From positions 3,421,001-3,485,000 of the forward strand of contig NZ_CP101417.1 of the NCBI RefSeq assembly GCF_024339125.1: 64,000 nucleotides of DNA. Direction: 5' to 3'. The first letter of the stretch is position 1; every line of letters begins with the position of its first letter. Source of the DNA: Xanthomonas hortorum (GTDB taxonomy: Bacteria; Pseudomonadota; Gammaproteobacteria; Xanthomonadales; Xanthomonadaceae). Shown here one piece after another: positions 47,043-57,764 of the stretch. The notes beneath the pieces were generated by a model that saw nothing but the letters and a program-made list of their open reading frames with translations, had not been told where the DNA came from and did not search any database. A program made the position numbers and the translations under genes.

Positions 47043-49298
47043 TCAGAACTCCTGCCAACCTGCGCCGTCTGTTGAACCACTGAGCAATTCGAGTTTGCGC
47101 GGTGCGCGGTGCGGGACAATTTTTGCGGGTGTCTTCAGGGGAGATGCCGCTTTTCTGCTGCTAGAGTTGGCAATGGCTGATGCGGCAGGAGCTGCGCCGA
47201 CCGGAAGAGCTTTCTCTTTGTCGATCTTGAAGACTGCCACCGCCTCGGTTAGCTGCGTGGCTTGCTCTTCCATGGCCCGGGCCGCAGCGGTCGCTTCCTC
47301 CACCAGGGCGGCGTTCTGCTGGGTCGTTTCATCCATCTGAGTGACTGTGGTGTTCACCTGCTCGATGCCCACAGACTGTTCCTGGGAGGCAGCGGAGATT
47401 TCACCCATGATGTCGGTGACGCGCTGCACGCTGGAGACGATCTCCGCCATGGTGGTGCCCGCCGTATGCACAAGGGCAGAGCCTTCAGTGACGCGCTCGA
47501 CAGAGTCGTCGATCAGGGTCTTGATTTCCTTGGCAGCGGCGGTGGAACGCTGGGCAAGCGTCCGCACTTCCGAGGCAACCACGGCAAAACCGCGCCCCTG
47601 TTCGCCAGCGCGTGCCGCTTCCACTGCGGCATTCAATGCCAAGATATTGGTCTGGAACGAGATGCCGTCAATCACGCTGATGATGTCTGCAATCTTTTTG
47701 GACGAGGCTTCGATGCCGGCCATGGTCCCCACGACCTGGCTCACAATCTCGCCGCCCTGGGATGCCACACCAGCTGCCCCGATGGCTAGCTGGTTGGCTT
47801 GGCGTGCGTGTTCGGCATTCTGGCGAACGGTGGAGGTCAGTTCTTCCATCGAGGCGGCGGTTTCTTCCAGATTGGCGGCCTGTTGCTCGGTGCGCTGTGA
47901 TAAATCTTGGTTGCCTGCGGCAATCTCGCTGGCTGCCGAATTGATCGACACCGCCGACTGCTGGATGCGTCCGACGATCTCTGCAAGCTGCGCAGCCGTG
48001 GTGTTGGCGTCGTCACGCATCTGAGCAAAGACCCCCTTGAAATCGCCCGTCATGCGCGCGGTAAGGTCGCCTGCGGCGATGGACTGCAGCAGCGAGGACA
48101 GGGACTGCAGGTTGCCGTCGGCGGTGGCCATAAGCAGGTTCAAGCTTTCCACCATCACGCGGAAATCGTATTGGAAGCGATCGGTGTCGCCGCGCACACT
48201 AAAGTCGCCTTCTGCAGCAGCTGAGGCTAGGCGACTTGTTTCATGATTGATCGCTTTCAAGTTGTGCTTAACCTGGTCCATCGTTTCGGAAAGCACGGCT
48301 TTTTCACCAGGTAGCCGATCCATGTCTTCAGAAAGATCGCCAATCGCGTAGCGCCCTGCAATCTTCGCCAAGCGCATCATGACTTCAATGTGCGAATTGG
48401 CCAATGCATTGGCGTCGCGCACCATATGGCCATACTCGCCCGGGAATGTGTCTTCATCCATGCGATAGCTGATTGCACCAGCATCGTGTTGACGGGCCAT
48501 CTCCAGTTGCGCCGCAATGACTCCTTGCAAGCGGTCACGTATGCGATATACCGCTTTGGCCAGCTGCGCGGTCTCGTCTCTACCGGTGACCTTGACGTCG
48601 ACTGTGAGCACTCCGTCTGACAGGTGTTCGACAGCTGTCACCGCCCTTCGAATAGAACGAGAAATCGCATTACCAAGTAATAGGGCAATGCTGACACCAG
48701 CCAAGGTAATTAGTCCTAGCGCAATTGCGGAGAGCATCATTGCGCGTGTGTTGGCTGCCTGCTGCTGCTGATAACGCAGCTTGGCCGAATTGCCCAGCTC
48801 TTCGCGAAGTGTGGCAAGCCCGGCAAAGGTAGCATCGGCATTGTCTTTGACCTGAGTCCGATTGACTTCTGCGCCCCCTGGAATATCGCCAGCTTCGATC
48901 AGCTCAACTTGGCGCTGCATACCGGCCTGCATCAACGCATAGCTCGCCGTAATTGTTTGCAGTTTCGTAGTGTATTCCTTTTCCTGGCTCAGCAAATGTT
49001 TGAGCTCAGCAATGCTGGCGGCCACTTGAGTAAATCGCTTTTCGTTCTCCCGTTTCCATTGTGCGATCAACTCTGGCGTGCCAATGGCAATCATGCGCAG
49101 GATATTGATATCGACTCGCGTCAGCTGACCGTCGATGCTGCTGGCAAGCGCAGAGCCGGTGAAGTCCCGATTGTAGAGCGTGCCGACATTGTTCTTGGAG
49201 GTGTGCAGGCTATTCAGTAGAAACAGGCACAGCAGGATGCTCGGGATCAGCGTTCCCAGCAATGCCAATAAAAATTTGCTCTTGATCGTGGTTAACAT
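47043..49298 (-). CDS. Methyl-accepting chemotaxis protein
   Basis: 751 residues. Transmembrane helices lie at about 8-28 and 187-208 with a ~155-residue periplasmic domain of four-helix-bundle type between. HAMP follows, then a further HAMP-like stretch to ~440. The signalling hairpin is at [30 protein letters not shown], and C-terminal 'GWQEF' is a CheR/CheB tethering pentapeptide. It senses periplasmic ligands and signals to CheA. The gene resembles the chemoreceptor at 52676, which points to a duplication. The IS3 element lies just past its stop. Confidence 0.93.
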   Translation of the reverse strand: MLTTIKSKFLLALLGTLIPSILLCLFLLNSLHTSKNNVGTLYNRDFTGSALASSIDGQLTRVDINILRMIAIGTPELIAQWKRENEKRFTQVAASIAELKHLLSQEKEYTTKLQTITASYALMQAGMQRQVELIEAGDIPGGAEVNRTQVKDNADATFAGLATLREELGNSAKLRYQQQQAANTRAMMLSAIALGLITLAGVSIALLLGNAISRSIRRAVTAVEHLSDGVLTVDVKVTGRDETAQLAKAVYRIRDRLQGVIAAQLEMARQHDAGAISYRMDEDTFPGEYGHMVRDANALANSHIEVMMRLAKIAGRYAIGDLSEDMDRLPGEKAVLSETMDQVKHNLKAINHETSRLASAAAEGDFSVRGDTDRFQYDFRVMVESLNLLMATADGNLQSLSSLLQSIAAGDLTARMTGDFKGVFAQMRDDANTTAAQLAEIVGRIQQSAVSINSAASEIAAGNQDLSQRTEQQAANLEETAASMEELTSTVRQNAEHARQANQLAIGAAGVASQGGEIVSQVVGTMAGIEASSKKIADIISVIDGISFQTNILALNAAVEAARAGEQGRGFAVVASEVRTLAQRSTAAAKEIKTLIDDSVERVTEGSALVHTAGTTMAEIVSSVQRVTDIMGEISAASQEQSVGIEQVNTTVTQMDETTQQNAALVEEATAAARAMEEQATQLTEAVAVFKIDKEKALPVGAAPAASAIANSSSRKAASPLKTPAKIVPHRAPRKLELLSGSTDGAGWQEF

Positions 49299-50218
49299 GG
49301 CAGGCCTTGTGATGCGGCTGAGGGGTGGAAAAAAGCCGATGGGGAGCGGGAGACAAGGCAGTCTGAAGCTTCACCTTGGCAGTCGATTCGTTCATTCCGG
49401 TAGAGTTTGCTTGGCGCGTGTTACTGCTTAGCGGCAGTCATCACGAAATCTTGACTGTGATGCTGATATGAGCGGGCTGATGCCGGGACGACACGTCTTG
49501 TATTCGTGGACCAGATGCCCGTTGGGGTGCAGCCTTCGTTCGCAGCTGGGTTGAATACTTGTCTTCTACGGCGTTGTCCGCTACTTGTAGGATCGACGAG
49601 GCCGTATAGGCGGGCGTCAACCAAGCGAGCACACTGGAGTGGTGGCGGTAGGGGACAGCGCATTGAGCGCTGTTTGCCCAGGCTGGAGGGGAATCGTAGG
49701 CCCAACATCCTTAGGTGGCGCTCAGCGAGCCTCTTTTCGACACATGGCGCGTGGCCATTCAGCGCTTGGCGTGGTCAAGCGCAGCGTTCTTGATTAGCGG
49801 AGGTGGCACTGTAAGGTTGGCATCGGCGCGTGATGCCGCCGGGCTTGGAAATCAAGAGTTCCAGCAAATTTCCGTCGCACGGAATACCATTGCCGCGAGC
49901 AGGTAATTGCCCACGTGCCGAGTGTCGGTGACGCTCAATAGATCCTCCTCAATAGGGCTCGGCACCCGGGTTTGCCCAAGATCAGTGTCAGACGATCGGC
50001 CGTCGATGGCCGCCGAGTGGCATGTCATCATCGAAGAAAAGGCGTCAGTCCGCTATCGGCAATAGACGAACGCGACTGTAAGTATTTTCCCTACCATCGC
50101 CCGCATGCCTTTGGCCTTCACGCTTAGCTTGGTCCTTGGGGGCGACGGCGCTGGGGTCGGTCGCTTGTCGCGCCCGGTTGGATTCACGCTTGGCAGAAGA
50201 CCAGCCTTGATGAGCTGG
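49299..50218. other. Non-coding stretch with one copy of a 125-bp repeat
   Basis: About 920 bases between the chemoreceptor and the serine-hydrolase gene. Frames found here lack ribosome sites and are not called. It contains copy A of the imperfect direct repeat (49737-49860) and presumably the chemoreceptor promoter near 49299-49400. A frame at 50053-50241 overlapping the hydrolase stop was judged unlikely. Confidence 0.5.
49737..49860 (+). repeat. Imperfect direct repeat, copy A
   Basis: Shares TCGACACATGGC at its left end and ATGCCGCCGGGCTTGGA near its right end with copy B at 52249-52374, in the same orientation. Both look like decayed pieces of one minus-strand gene, since the reverse complement reads '..LLISKPGGIT..' in each. 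Confidence 0.6.
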
Positions 50219-51934
50219 TCAATGTTGCTGAGCTGAGGCATCCCCTTGAACCAACTTGCTCCCGCCTCGCGCTACGTCAATTCTTGTCGCCGTCATCCGG
50301 CGTAGCCGTCTGTTGCTGAGGGTCAGCCCCTCTACAAGGCCACTGCTATCGCGGATGAATGTGATGGTTCCACGACTGCTGGAGAAGCGATTGCCGCCCA
50401 CCGGATCGAGTGGGAGATCATACCCCCGGGGCCAGGAGACTCTCAGTCGCCCATCCACGAACGCAACGGTATACGTCATGTCGGTCTCTTCACTTTGATA
50501 TGTCCCGGTCAGTGCCTCTAAGTCGGACTGAGCAGGCATGGGCTCTGTGAGTTTAACGAACTCCCGTGTGGTCGGCCAAAAGTCGCGCACCACCAAACGA
50601 AAGTCGCCAACCCGGCCCGAGGGCCGGTGAAACGTCCATTCGTGCGGTTGGTCGCTCGGGCGGAAAACATCGCTGCCTATCGGAACGAGAACAGAGCCTG
50701 CGGCCGGCCTCAACGCATTGTCCCTCCAATCGATCCGTATCAGCTCATCGGTCTGCGGGCTCCAATAGGTCCCGGCCAAGACGGACTGCGCCTCGGGAGT
50801 CATCCGCACAGACGGGGCGAGGTTTGCGGGCAGATTCAGCGGATCGAGGTAGATATCAGCTATTGAGCGGGTGATACTTGCCGGGTTGGTTGTCGCGCCA
50901 TTGCAAAGTGCGACGATTGCTAGGCGCTGATCGGGGAAAAGCAATGCGTCTGACCGAAAACCTACGTCCGCGCCGTCATGGCTGATGAGATTCAGGCTGC
51001 GGTATTTGTCTAGCCGCAGTCCACTGCCATAGTTGATCCTGGTCCCGTCACGGAGCTCGCCCGACTCTTTCATTTTGGCAATCAAGGTTTGGCCGCCGAC
51101 CCGACCATCGATCAGATTCTGCTCCCACTTCAGTAGGTCGCCAACGGTGGTGAGAAGGCCAGTCGAGCCGTAGTGGGTGATCGTCAGCGGGGCGAAATCC
51201 CAGGCGGCTCTTTCATTCGGAACATAACTCAGCGCCTTGTTGGCTACCACCTCGGTATAGCGCTCGCTGAAACGCGTGTCGCGCATGCCGAGCGGGATGA
51301 ATATCTCGTCCTGCGCGAACTGGCGGAGCGTCTTGCCGGAAACGCGTTGGACAACGATGCCAAGAAGCGTATATGCAGCGTTGGTGTAAACGACCTCGGT
51401 GCCGGGCTTGAAGTTGAGACCTTGCTGGCGCGTGAGCGCCCAGATGACATCGGACTCGGTGTAGACGTCGGAGTCGCGCCATCCAGCCAGGTTGAGCAAT
51501 TGGCCCTGTTCCCTGAGGCCGTTGGTGTGGTGTATCAGATCGCTGATCGTGATCGAGTCTGCGTAGCTGGGAAGTTCCGGCATGTATCTCCGGATGCTGT
51601 CGTCGTAGGAGAGCTTGCCCCTTTCTTCCAACACGCCGATGGAGAAGGCTGTGAACTGTTTGGAGATCGACGCGACGTGGAAGACCGTCGCAGGTGTGAT
51701 CGGCGCGTCGCTGGAGAGGTCGGCACTTCCGAAGCCCTTGGCGTAGTCGAGGACATCGTTCACCGAGATACCTATAGCGCACCCAGGCGTTTCCCCCGCT
51801 TTCCATCTTGAGAGGATGGCGTCCACCTGATCGTGATGATTAGACCGAACCGAGTCGACCTGCTCGGCTTGCGCGCCCTGAGGAGATACAGCCATTGCAA
51901 GAAGTGCCGTGGCGATAACAGCGTGCAAATGCAT
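50219..51934 (-). CDS. Serine hydrolase of the beta-lactamase/PBP4-like family
   Basis: 571 residues from the ATG at 51934, with AGGAG eight bases before it. Signal peptide (MHLHAVIATALLAMAVSPQGAQA). The family's SxxK is in FHVASISKQFTA, the Tyr motif in VVYTNAAYTLLG, and the third motif as HDGADVGFRS. The C-terminal ~200 residues form the extra beta-domain found in class C-like esterase/peptidase relatives. The substrate is not predictable: peptidoglycan fragments, D-amino-acid peptides or esters are possible. It is flanked by two copies of a 125-bp repeat and then by two chemoreceptor genes. Confidence 0.9.
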   Translation of the reverse strand: MHLHAVIATALLAMAVSPQGAQAEQVDSVRSNHHDQVDAILSRWKAGETPGCAIGISVNDVLDYAKGFGSADLSSDAPITPATVFHVASISKQFTAFSIGVLEERGKLSYDDSIRRYMPELPSYADSITISDLIHHTNGLREQGQLLNLAGWRDSDVYTESDVIWALTRQQGLNFKPGTEVVYTNAAYTLLGIVVQRVSGKTLRQFAQDEIFIPLGMRDTRFSERYTEVVANKALSYVPNERAAWDFAPLTITHYGSTGLLTTVGDLLKWEQNLIDGRVGGQTLIAKMKESGELRDGTRINYGSGLRLDKYRSLNLISHDGADVGFRSDALLFPDQRLAIVALCNGATTNPASITRSIADIYLDPLNLPANLAPSVRMTPEAQSVLAGTYWSPQTDELIRIDWRDNALRPAAGSVLVPIGSDVFRPSDQPHEWTFHRPSGRVGDFRLVVRDFWPTTREFVKLTEPMPAQSDLEALTGTYQSEETDMTYTVAFVDGRLRVSWPRGYDLPLDPVGGNRFSSSRGTITFIRDSSGLVEGLTLSNRRLRRMTATRIDVARGGSKLVQGDASAQQH

Positions 51935-52675
51935 GACTATTCTCCTAAAGCTGGCTTGGATCGGACAAAATCGGAGCCGATTCCCATGCAGCACAGTAGC
52001 ATCGGGCAGTATCATGGCAGCGACTGAAATCTCGGGCATGGCAGGATTTGGAACCCACCAAGTCGAGATGAACTACCCATCTGCCACGCACGTTGCGGCA
52101 TAGCACTCAGCCTCGCACCTCTTAAGGGCGATACCGGGCCTGCATGCGTAAAATCCCAGCTTCAGGCCAAGGCCATCTGCTTGTTCTAGCCCATCTGTCG
52201 TAGTCCAGCTGGCCATGAGTGGCTAAGCTGCGCTGACCGATCCCGTGCTCGACACATGGCACGCCGCCATCCAGTGTTTGGCGTAGTCATACGCGGCGCT
52301 TTTATCAGTGAAGCCAACACTGGGGACGCGATGACTATGAAGCGTAATGCCGCCGGGCTTGGAGATTAGGAGTTGTTCTCGATACCCACGCGCTCGACAA
52401 GGGGCGGAAGAGGTCGTTCTTGCAGGGCTCCTTTTCGAAGACTTTCCAGGCCCCGGACTTAGCACCTCCGAGCGGTTCCAGCGCAGCCGTATTTACGTGG
52501 CAGGTGGAGCTTCCAGGCATGCAAGCGAGATTCTTGCAGTGTGAAATTCAGCTTGGGCCACGAGAGTGGGTATATAAGGTATCAAGCAGGTAGCCCGGTT
52601 GCCGATATCAGCGTAACGCTCCTACGAGCCAGCACGCCCAGCCGCTGTTTCCTTCCACGCTACTTGGAAAAACTC
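51935..52675. other. Non-coding stretch with the second repeat copy
   Basis: About 740 bases. It contains copy B of the repeat. The minus frame across it (52223-52465) retains a plausible segment (LLISKPGGITLHSHRVPS, then YDYAKHWMAACHV) but lacks a good start, so it looks like a gene remnant. The promoter for the chemoreceptor at 52676 must lie near the right end. Confidence 0.5.
52249..52374 (+). repeat. Imperfect direct repeat, copy B
   Basis: Counterpart of 49737-49860 in the same orientation, with the two copies enclosing the serine-hydrolase gene. The minus-strand reading retains more coding potential than copy A. Confidence 0.6.
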
Positions 52676-54922
52676 ATGAACACATTTTTGCAGCGCTACA
52701 ACGTCGGCCATCGCCTGGGCGTGGCCTTCGGAATCCTCATCCTCTTGTCGGGCTTGCTGGTGGCGATTGGGCTTAGCGCAATGGCCAGTGCTCGCTCAGA
52801 AATGGACAACATCGTTAAGGTTAACGTCGCCAAGATGCGTTTGGGCAATGCAATGCGCGATGCAAACTCCAACATCTTTATCTCGCTCGGGACGCTTGCA
52901 ATGGTCACGTCAGACGCCTTGAATCAAGAGGCCTTGGCAACCATCAAAAACCAGCGCCAGCGCTATGCGGATGAGCGCAAAGCGCTTGATGCATTTCCGC
53001 CAACGGAAGCAGGGCGTAAGGTCCGCGCTGAGATTGATGCAGCACGTGAGGTCGCCCGCGGGCTGAATGATCAGGTGATAGCGCTTGCAGCTGCTAACAA
53101 TAATGCTGAAGCGCAAGCCCTTCTGAGTGAGAAGGCACGCCCGGCGATGTTGAAGTGGCAGGGCAAGATTGCAGAGAACGTCAAACTGCAGGAGACGCAA
53201 ACGGCCGCATCCTATGACCAAGCCATTGCGGCGATGGGACGCGGCAAGAGTCTGCTCATCGCTGGCGGCGCTGCTGTGGTCCTGATCAGTGGCCTGCTTG
53301 CGCTATTGATTACCCGCAGCCTGACGCAACCGCTCAGTCGTGCAACGCGTGCAGCTGAGTCCATTGCCGGCGGCAACCTGGATAACGACGTTGCCACGCA
53401 GGCACAGGACGAAAGTGGTCGCTTGCTTAGAGCGATGAGCAAGATGCAGCAGCAGCTGCGCAGCTTGATCGATGCCCAGATCGACATGGCCAAGCGCCAT
53501 GACGAGGGCCAGATCAGCTTCCGCATGGATGCCACTTCGTTCCCGGGCGACTACGGCCGGATGGCGCATGACACCAATGCCCTGGTTGCTGCGCACGTCT
53601 CTGTGAAGTTAAAGCTCGCCGAGATCATGGGCCGCTACGCGATTGGCGACCTGAGCCAGGACATGGACCGTCTGCCGGGCGAGAAAGCGGTGTTGACGCG
53701 CACGATGGACGAAGTGAAATCCAATCTGTCGGCCATGAACCATGAGATCAAGCATCTGGCTCAATCAGCAGCCAACGGGGACTTCAGTGCACGCGGCGAT
53801 TCTGAGCGCTTTCAATACGACTTCCGCGTGATGGTGGATAGCCTCAATACCTTGATGTCGACCGCCGATGGCAACTTGCAATCGCTGTCCAGCCTGTTGC
53901 AGTCCATCGCGGCCGGAGATCTCACCGCACGGATGAGCGGCGAGTTTCGTGGTGTGTTCGCGCAGATGCGCGATGACGCCAATGCGACCGCTACCCAGTT
54001 GGCCGAGATCGTCGGCAGCATCAAGACCTCAGCGATCTCAATTAAGGGTGCGGCCAGCGAGATCGCCGCCGGCAATCAAGATTTGTCGCAGCGCACCGAG
54101 CAGCAGGCTGCCAATCTCGAAGAAACCGCTGCCTCGATGGAGGAGCTCACCTCCACCGTCAAGCAGAACGCGGAAGGTGCGCGCCAGGCCAATCAGCTGG
54201 CGATCGGCGCAGCGACCGTGGCTGCGCAGGGTGGGGAAGTGGTGAGCAAGGTTGTCGAAACCATGTCGGGCATTGAAGCGTCGTCGAAGAAGATCGCCGA
54301 CATCATCAGTGTCATCGACGGCATCGCATTCCAAACCAACATCCTCGCCCTGAACGCGGCAGTCGAAGCGGCCCGAGCAGGTGACCAGGGACGCGGCTTC
54401 GCAGTGGTTGCCAGTGAGGTGCGCACGCTCGCCCAGCGGTCTTCGGGTGCAGCCAAGGAAATCAAGGGCCTCATCGACGATTCTGTTGAGCGTGTTGCTG
54501 CTGGCTCGGCCCTGGTGCACAGCGCTGGCCAGACAATGGTCGAGGTAGTGGCCAGCGTGCAGCGCGTGACCGACATCATGGGCGAGATTTCTGCGGCATC
54601 GCAGGAGCAATCGGCCGGCATTGAGCAGGTCAACCAGACCATCACCCAGATGGACGAGACCACCCAGCAAAACGCCGCGTTGGTGGAAGAAGCCACCGCC
54701 GCTGCGCGCTCGCTTGAGGAGCAGGCAGTGCAACTCACCGAGGCGGTGGCTGTGTTCAAGACGGACGACGTCCATGTGAGCTCAGCGAAGGCATTGGCTC
54801 AGAAGCTGGTGGCCCCGGCGACTACGCAGAAGAAAGTGCCCAGCGCAGGTCGTGTCGCGGCTTTCAAGCCGCGGGCTGCTGCGACCTCTCCCAGCGGCGA
54901 GAGCAGCTGGCAGGAGTTTTAA
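52676..54922 (+). CDS. Methyl-accepting chemotaxis protein
   Basis: 748 residues from [12 protein letters not shown] at 52676; the frame is open to 52541, but the transmembrane start fits here. Helices are at about 13-35 and 190-211 with a four-helix-bundle periplasmic domain (about 40-188). HAMP follows, then the adaptation and signalling regions with [30 protein letters not shown]. It ends in 'SWQEF', again a CheR-tether. It is paralogous to the receptor at 47043, strongest in the cytoplasmic half, with distinct ligand-binding domains. Confidence 0.94.
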   Translation: MNTFLQRYNVGHRLGVAFGILILLSGLLVAIGLSAMASARSEMDNIVKVNVAKMRLGNAMRDANSNIFISLGTLAMVTSDALNQEALATIKNQRQRYADERKALDAFPPTEAGRKVRAEIDAAREVARGLNDQVIALAAANNNAEAQALLSEKARPAMLKWQGKIAENVKLQETQTAASYDQAIAAMGRGKSLLIAGGAAVVLISGLLALLITRSLTQPLSRATRAAESIAGGNLDNDVATQAQDESGRLLRAMSKMQQQLRSLIDAQIDMAKRHDEGQISFRMDATSFPGDYGRMAHDTNALVAAHVSVKLKLAEIMGRYAIGDLSQDMDRLPGEKAVLTRTMDEVKSNLSAMNHEIKHLAQSAANGDFSARGDSERFQYDFRVMVDSLNTLMSTADGNLQSLSSLLQSIAAGDLTARMSGEFRGVFAQMRDDANATATQLAEIVGSIKTSAISIKGAASEIAAGNQDLSQRTEQQAANLEETAASMEELTSTVKQNAEGARQANQLAIGAATVAAQGGEVVSKVVETMSGIEASSKKIADIISVIDGIAFQTNILALNAAVEAARAGDQGRGFAVVASEVRTLAQRSSGAAKEIKGLIDDSVERVAAGSALVHSAGQTMVEVVASVQRVTDIMGEISAASQEQSAGIEQVNQTITQMDETTQQNAALVEEATAAARSLEEQAVQLTEAVAVFKTDDVHVSSAKALAQKLVAPATTQKKVPSAGRVAAFKPRAAATSPSGESSWQEF

Positions 54923-54943
54923 CCGGCATCGGGTCCGAGTGCA

Positions 54944-54979
54944 GCATCGCGGCCAGCCTTCTAGGGCTGGCCACGATGC
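54944..54979. terminator. Strong hairpin between convergent genes
   Basis: 15-bp arms (GCATCGCGGCCAGCC / GGCTGGCCACGATGC, one mismatch) with a six-base loop. It lies between the chemoreceptor stop and the convergent acetyltransferase stop. There is no T-tract, so termination is a guess based on position and stem strength. Confidence 0.5.
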
Positions 54980-55031
54980 ACATTGATGGGGTGGATGGGG
55001 CCTTATCTGACTCTACGAACGCTAAGCAGCG

Positions 55032-55493
55032 TCACGGCGGTCCCTTGAGGTCAAGCGCCATGTCCCACCGGTCCAAGCCGGCACCGTAGCCGTCCTGGGT
55101 CACCTGCTGCACAATGAAGCCGTGGCGGGCATAGAACGCTTGGGTGTGTTGGCTGGTGTCCAACACAACCCTCTCAATACCTGCCGTCAGGCACAGGGCT
55201 TCTAGTCGAGCCAAGAGCAGCGTTGTCCCCAAGCCTTGCCGGTGCAGCTTTGGATGCACCATGCCCCAGCACAGGCTGGCCGTCGTGCCATCTGCATTAA
55301 CCGAGTAGCCCGCGCAGCCAACCACGTCACCCGCGCGCTCAACGACTTGGTAGTGCCAAGCAGCAGCATGGTGCATCAGGAACCACACGAAGTCTGGACG
55401 CTCTTCAGCATTGAAGAACGTGGGCATGTTCGTGTCGAACAGCTCAATGCATGCGTCACAGTCGTGAGGGCGGTAGGCCCGAATTGTATCCAT
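55032..55493 (-). CDS. GNAT-family N-acetyltransferase
   Basis: 153 residues from MDTIRAYRPHDC. The acetyl-CoA loop is GMVHPKLHRQGLGTTLLLARLEAL, and the C-terminal 'LDTSQHTQAFYARHGFIV' is the usual last strand-helix. It transfers acetyl groups to an amine substrate that cannot be named. The frame is open to 55589, but the conserved N-terminus begins at 55493. Confidence 0.9.
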   Translation of the reverse strand: MDTIRAYRPHDCDACIELFDTNMPTFFNAEERPDFVWFLMHHAAAWHYQVVERAGDVVGCAGYSVNADGTTASLCWGMVHPKLHRQGLGTTLLLARLEALCLTAGIERVVLDTSQHTQAFYARHGFIVQQVTQDGYGAGLDRWDMALDLKGPP

Positions 55494-55783
55494 GCGTCCA
55501 GTTTGCCTTAGACGCGCAGTCGCACTGTAAGTGTCAACATGCCATGGCGGATCCCAGGCTGATGCGCCTGGTTCGGAACTTTCTGACACCCCATCGCGCG
55601 CGGGACCTATGGCGTGGTAAACGGCGGAGGTTCAATATGAGCTTGCCGGACGTGGGACCCAATGGTCGCTCACCCTGCGAGACGCTTGAGCAGCGTCGTG
55701 CCGGCACCCAAAAAAACTGACTCCGCGCTGTCCTGACGATGATGCGTCTCAAGCGGCGCGACCGCACTGCCGATACTTAGCTC

Positions 55784-56008
55784 ATGGACCGAGCCGAGCT
55801 ACGCCTTCACCTCGAACGCCTGGATGCAGCCGTGCCGACATTGCGGGCCTCAAGTCCCGATCGTCGCCACTTCTGGCGAGCTTTTACAGTCATGGCCGCC
55901 GCCATCGAGAGCAAGGCAGCGACGAGCGAGGACGCCCAATTCGTTGGCCGTCGGGCCGAGGAAATTTTGTCCTGGCACGGGCTCTCCAGCACTGACGAAC
56001 CAAGCTAA
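55784..56008 (+). CDS. Small helical protein
   Basis: 74 residues, start MDRAELRLHLERL. Helical, no known motif, no clear ribosome site. Clean codon usage supports it modestly over the frames on the other strand. Confidence 0.45.
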   Translation: MDRAELRLHLERLDAAVPTLRASSPDRRHFWRAFTVMAAAIESKAATSEDAQFVGRRAEEILSWHGLSSTDEPS

Positions 56009-56049
56009 AAGCGCAAATGGCCAAGGCGCTGCGTGTTGAACACCCTTGG

Positions 56050-56466
56050 CTACCGCCCGCCCTGAAACTTGAACGTGAAACGAGCGGCAGATGCTGGGAC
56101 GGCCTCCCCACTGAGGGGCACGGGTGTGGCGTCCACCAGCGTCAACATGCCATCGGCCACAGGGACCGGAATACCCAGCGTGAGGTCGATCTGCTTGGAC
56201 CAGCCGCCGCCCATCACGGTCGTCCTGACGATCAACCGGCCTGCCACGACGCATTGAACGTCGGCCGGGCAACGGCTGTCCTCAACCACTTGGTCGGGAC
56301 GCACTTTGGGCCCGTCGACCGCCGAAATCTCGCCCAGACCCACGGGGCCTTCGATGGGCGGGCTGGTGACGGGGCCAGTCGCTGCGCACCCGACAAGTGA
56401 GACGACCAAAAGCATTGCAAGCACCAGGCTGCGCAAGTGGCGGATACGCTTCATGGCGGCGGTCAT
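56050..56466 (-). CDS. Small lipoprotein of unknown function
   Basis: 138 residues. The signal peptide ends in the lipobox VSLVGCAATG. The mature part includes a segment (RCPADVQCVVAGRLIVRTTV) with paired cysteines, and two Gly-rich strands. The ATG at 56466 overlaps the stop of the gene upstream (ATGA), which decides it over the ATG at 56454. Its role is unknown. Confidence 0.68.
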   Translation of the reverse strand: MTAAMKRIRHLRSLVLAMLLVVSLVGCAATGPVTSPPIEGPVGLGEISAVDGPKVRPDQVVEDSRCPADVQCVVAGRLIVRTTVMGGGWSKQIDLTLGIPVPVADGMLTLVDATPVPLSGEAVPASAARFTFKFQGGR

Positions 56467-56741
56467 GCTCGCGTGTTGTGGAGATAAAAGCTGATGTCCT
56501 CGGCGAGCTGCGCATAGGCTTCGATTGCGTCGATGTGATGCAGCATCACGTCACCGTGGTGCTTGCGCGCGAGCGCCAGCATCGCGGTCTCAAACTCCAA
56601 GCTCTCAGCGGGTAAACCAACCACCTCGAAGGCGGCAGCTAGGGATCGATGGAAGCGCTGCTCGTCAAGCGGATGAAAGGTGTGCCACGTTTCCACGCGC
56701 ATCCAAGGGTCCAGGGCCGCTTTCAGTCGTTCATTTCCCAT
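56463..56741 (-). CDS. Small protein of unknown function
   Basis: 92 residues from MGNERLKAALDPW; a longer frame starting at 56807 is possible. The sequence has a His-containing acidic helix (LARKHHGDVMLHHIDAIEAY). The stop overlaps the following lipoprotein's ATG, so they form a two-gene unit. No family is recognised. Confidence 0.55.
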   Translation of the reverse strand: MGNERLKAALDPWMRVETWHTFHPLDEQRFHRSLAAAFEVVGLPAESLEFETAMLALARKHHGDVMLHHIDAIEAYAQLAEDISFYLHNTRA

Positions 56742-57217
56742 GTCTCGGTGCCAGTCCGAAGATGCCTCGAGTGTCCCACAGCTAGGCGGCATTTCGTTGA
56801 GATACACGCCTCAGCTACTGAGCCCGAAATGCGTTGAGCATGAGTGCTTTCCGTGGGTCGACGCTCAAGGCTGCTGGCAGCTGTCAGCGGATTTGCAAGC
56901 GGCGGGATACGGCAGTGGGCGGTAAGGCGAGTGCAGCAGATGGCAATGGCACGCGAGCAGCATGGAGCCCACCCTCGGCTGTTCAACCACCGGCATGGGA
57001 GTCGCACATCACCACTTTCCACCAGCGCTGGGCCTCTGAAAGGGACCTTAGCTTCGCTGCCCCTATCCGCAAGGACAGGCCTCCTTCTCGACGCTGATGC
57101 TCTGTTGCGGCCCTACGTTGCGCGCCGCTTGCACGGTGCTCACTTCCGGGTGCGGTAGGGCCGAACGCTTCGCCTGTCGGTTCCCACGAGGCGCACAACG
57201 CGCTGGTGGAAGAACCG
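56742..57217. other. Non-coding stretch before radC
   Basis: About 475 bases with no supported gene; frames are short and lack ribosome sites. There is a 9-bp inverted repeat (CGGCCCTAC at 57108-57116 / GTAGGGCCG at 57153-57161) ahead of the RadC-family gene, possibly a control element. Confidence 0.45.
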
Positions 57218-57697
57218 ATGAAGCGCACCCAAGACCTGAAGGCTCAATACCAACTCCAGATGGACGAGGAGGGCATATTGCTCGCCGCCGCGACCATCTT
57301 GGAACAGCGCCTTCAACGCCAAGGCCGCATCCACAGCCCCGACCAAGCCGGCGATTACTTGGTTGCCCGCTGCGCACATCTGCCGCACGAAGTCTTCGGG
57401 GTCGTCTTCCTGGACAACCAGCACCACATCATTTCTACCGAGCACTTGTTCACCGGCACCGTCGACGGCTGCGAAGTCCATAGCCGGGTGGTCGCCAAGC
57501 GTGCCCTGGAACTCAACGCCGCCGCTGTCATCCTCTTTCACAACCATCCGAGCGGCAATCCAGAGCCGAGCGAAGCGGACCGCAAGGTCACCCAGCGCCT
57601 GCAGGAAGCCTTGGGCCTCCTGGACATCCGAGTGCTGGACCACTTGGTCATCGGTGGCCAGAAGAGCGTCAGCCTCGCGGCAAGGGGGTGGGCGTAG
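57218..57697 (+). CDS. RadC/JAB-family protein (MPN+ metal motif)
   Basis: 159 residues from the ATG at 57218. The JAMM-type motif HNHPSGNPEPSEAD (with the upstream Glu in EVFGVVF) is complete, so it could be a metal-dependent hydrolase or deubiquitinase-like enzyme. Shorter than full chromosomal RadC (~225), as usual for island copies that keep only the MPN domain. Island RadC proteins are common in integrative elements; a DNA-repair role is not established. An 11-base C tract follows the stop directly. Confidence 0.88.
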   Translation: MKRTQDLKAQYQLQMDEEGILLAAATILEQRLQRQGRIHSPDQAGDYLVARCAHLPHEVFGVVFLDNQHHIISTEHLFTGTVDGCEVHSRVVAKRALELNAAAVILFHNHPSGNPEPSEADRKVTQRLQEALGLLDIRVLDHLVIGGQKSVSLAARGWA

Positions 57698-57708
57698 CCC
57701 CCCCCCCC
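57698..57708. repeat. Poly-C tract (11 C)
   Basis: An uninterrupted run of eleven C immediately after the radC stop. Homopolymers of this length slip readily; this one is outside coding sequence. Confidence 0.85.
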
Positions 57709-57764
57709 TTTCTTTCATCGGTTGACGACGGCGCGGATGTGCTCCGTAGAACGTGACCCACTTC

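Noticed and set aside
50053-50241. 62-residue minus-strand frame overlapping the serine-hydrolase stop
   Set aside because: The AAGGGG motif touches the ATG, leaving no usable spacing, and no protein features are seen.
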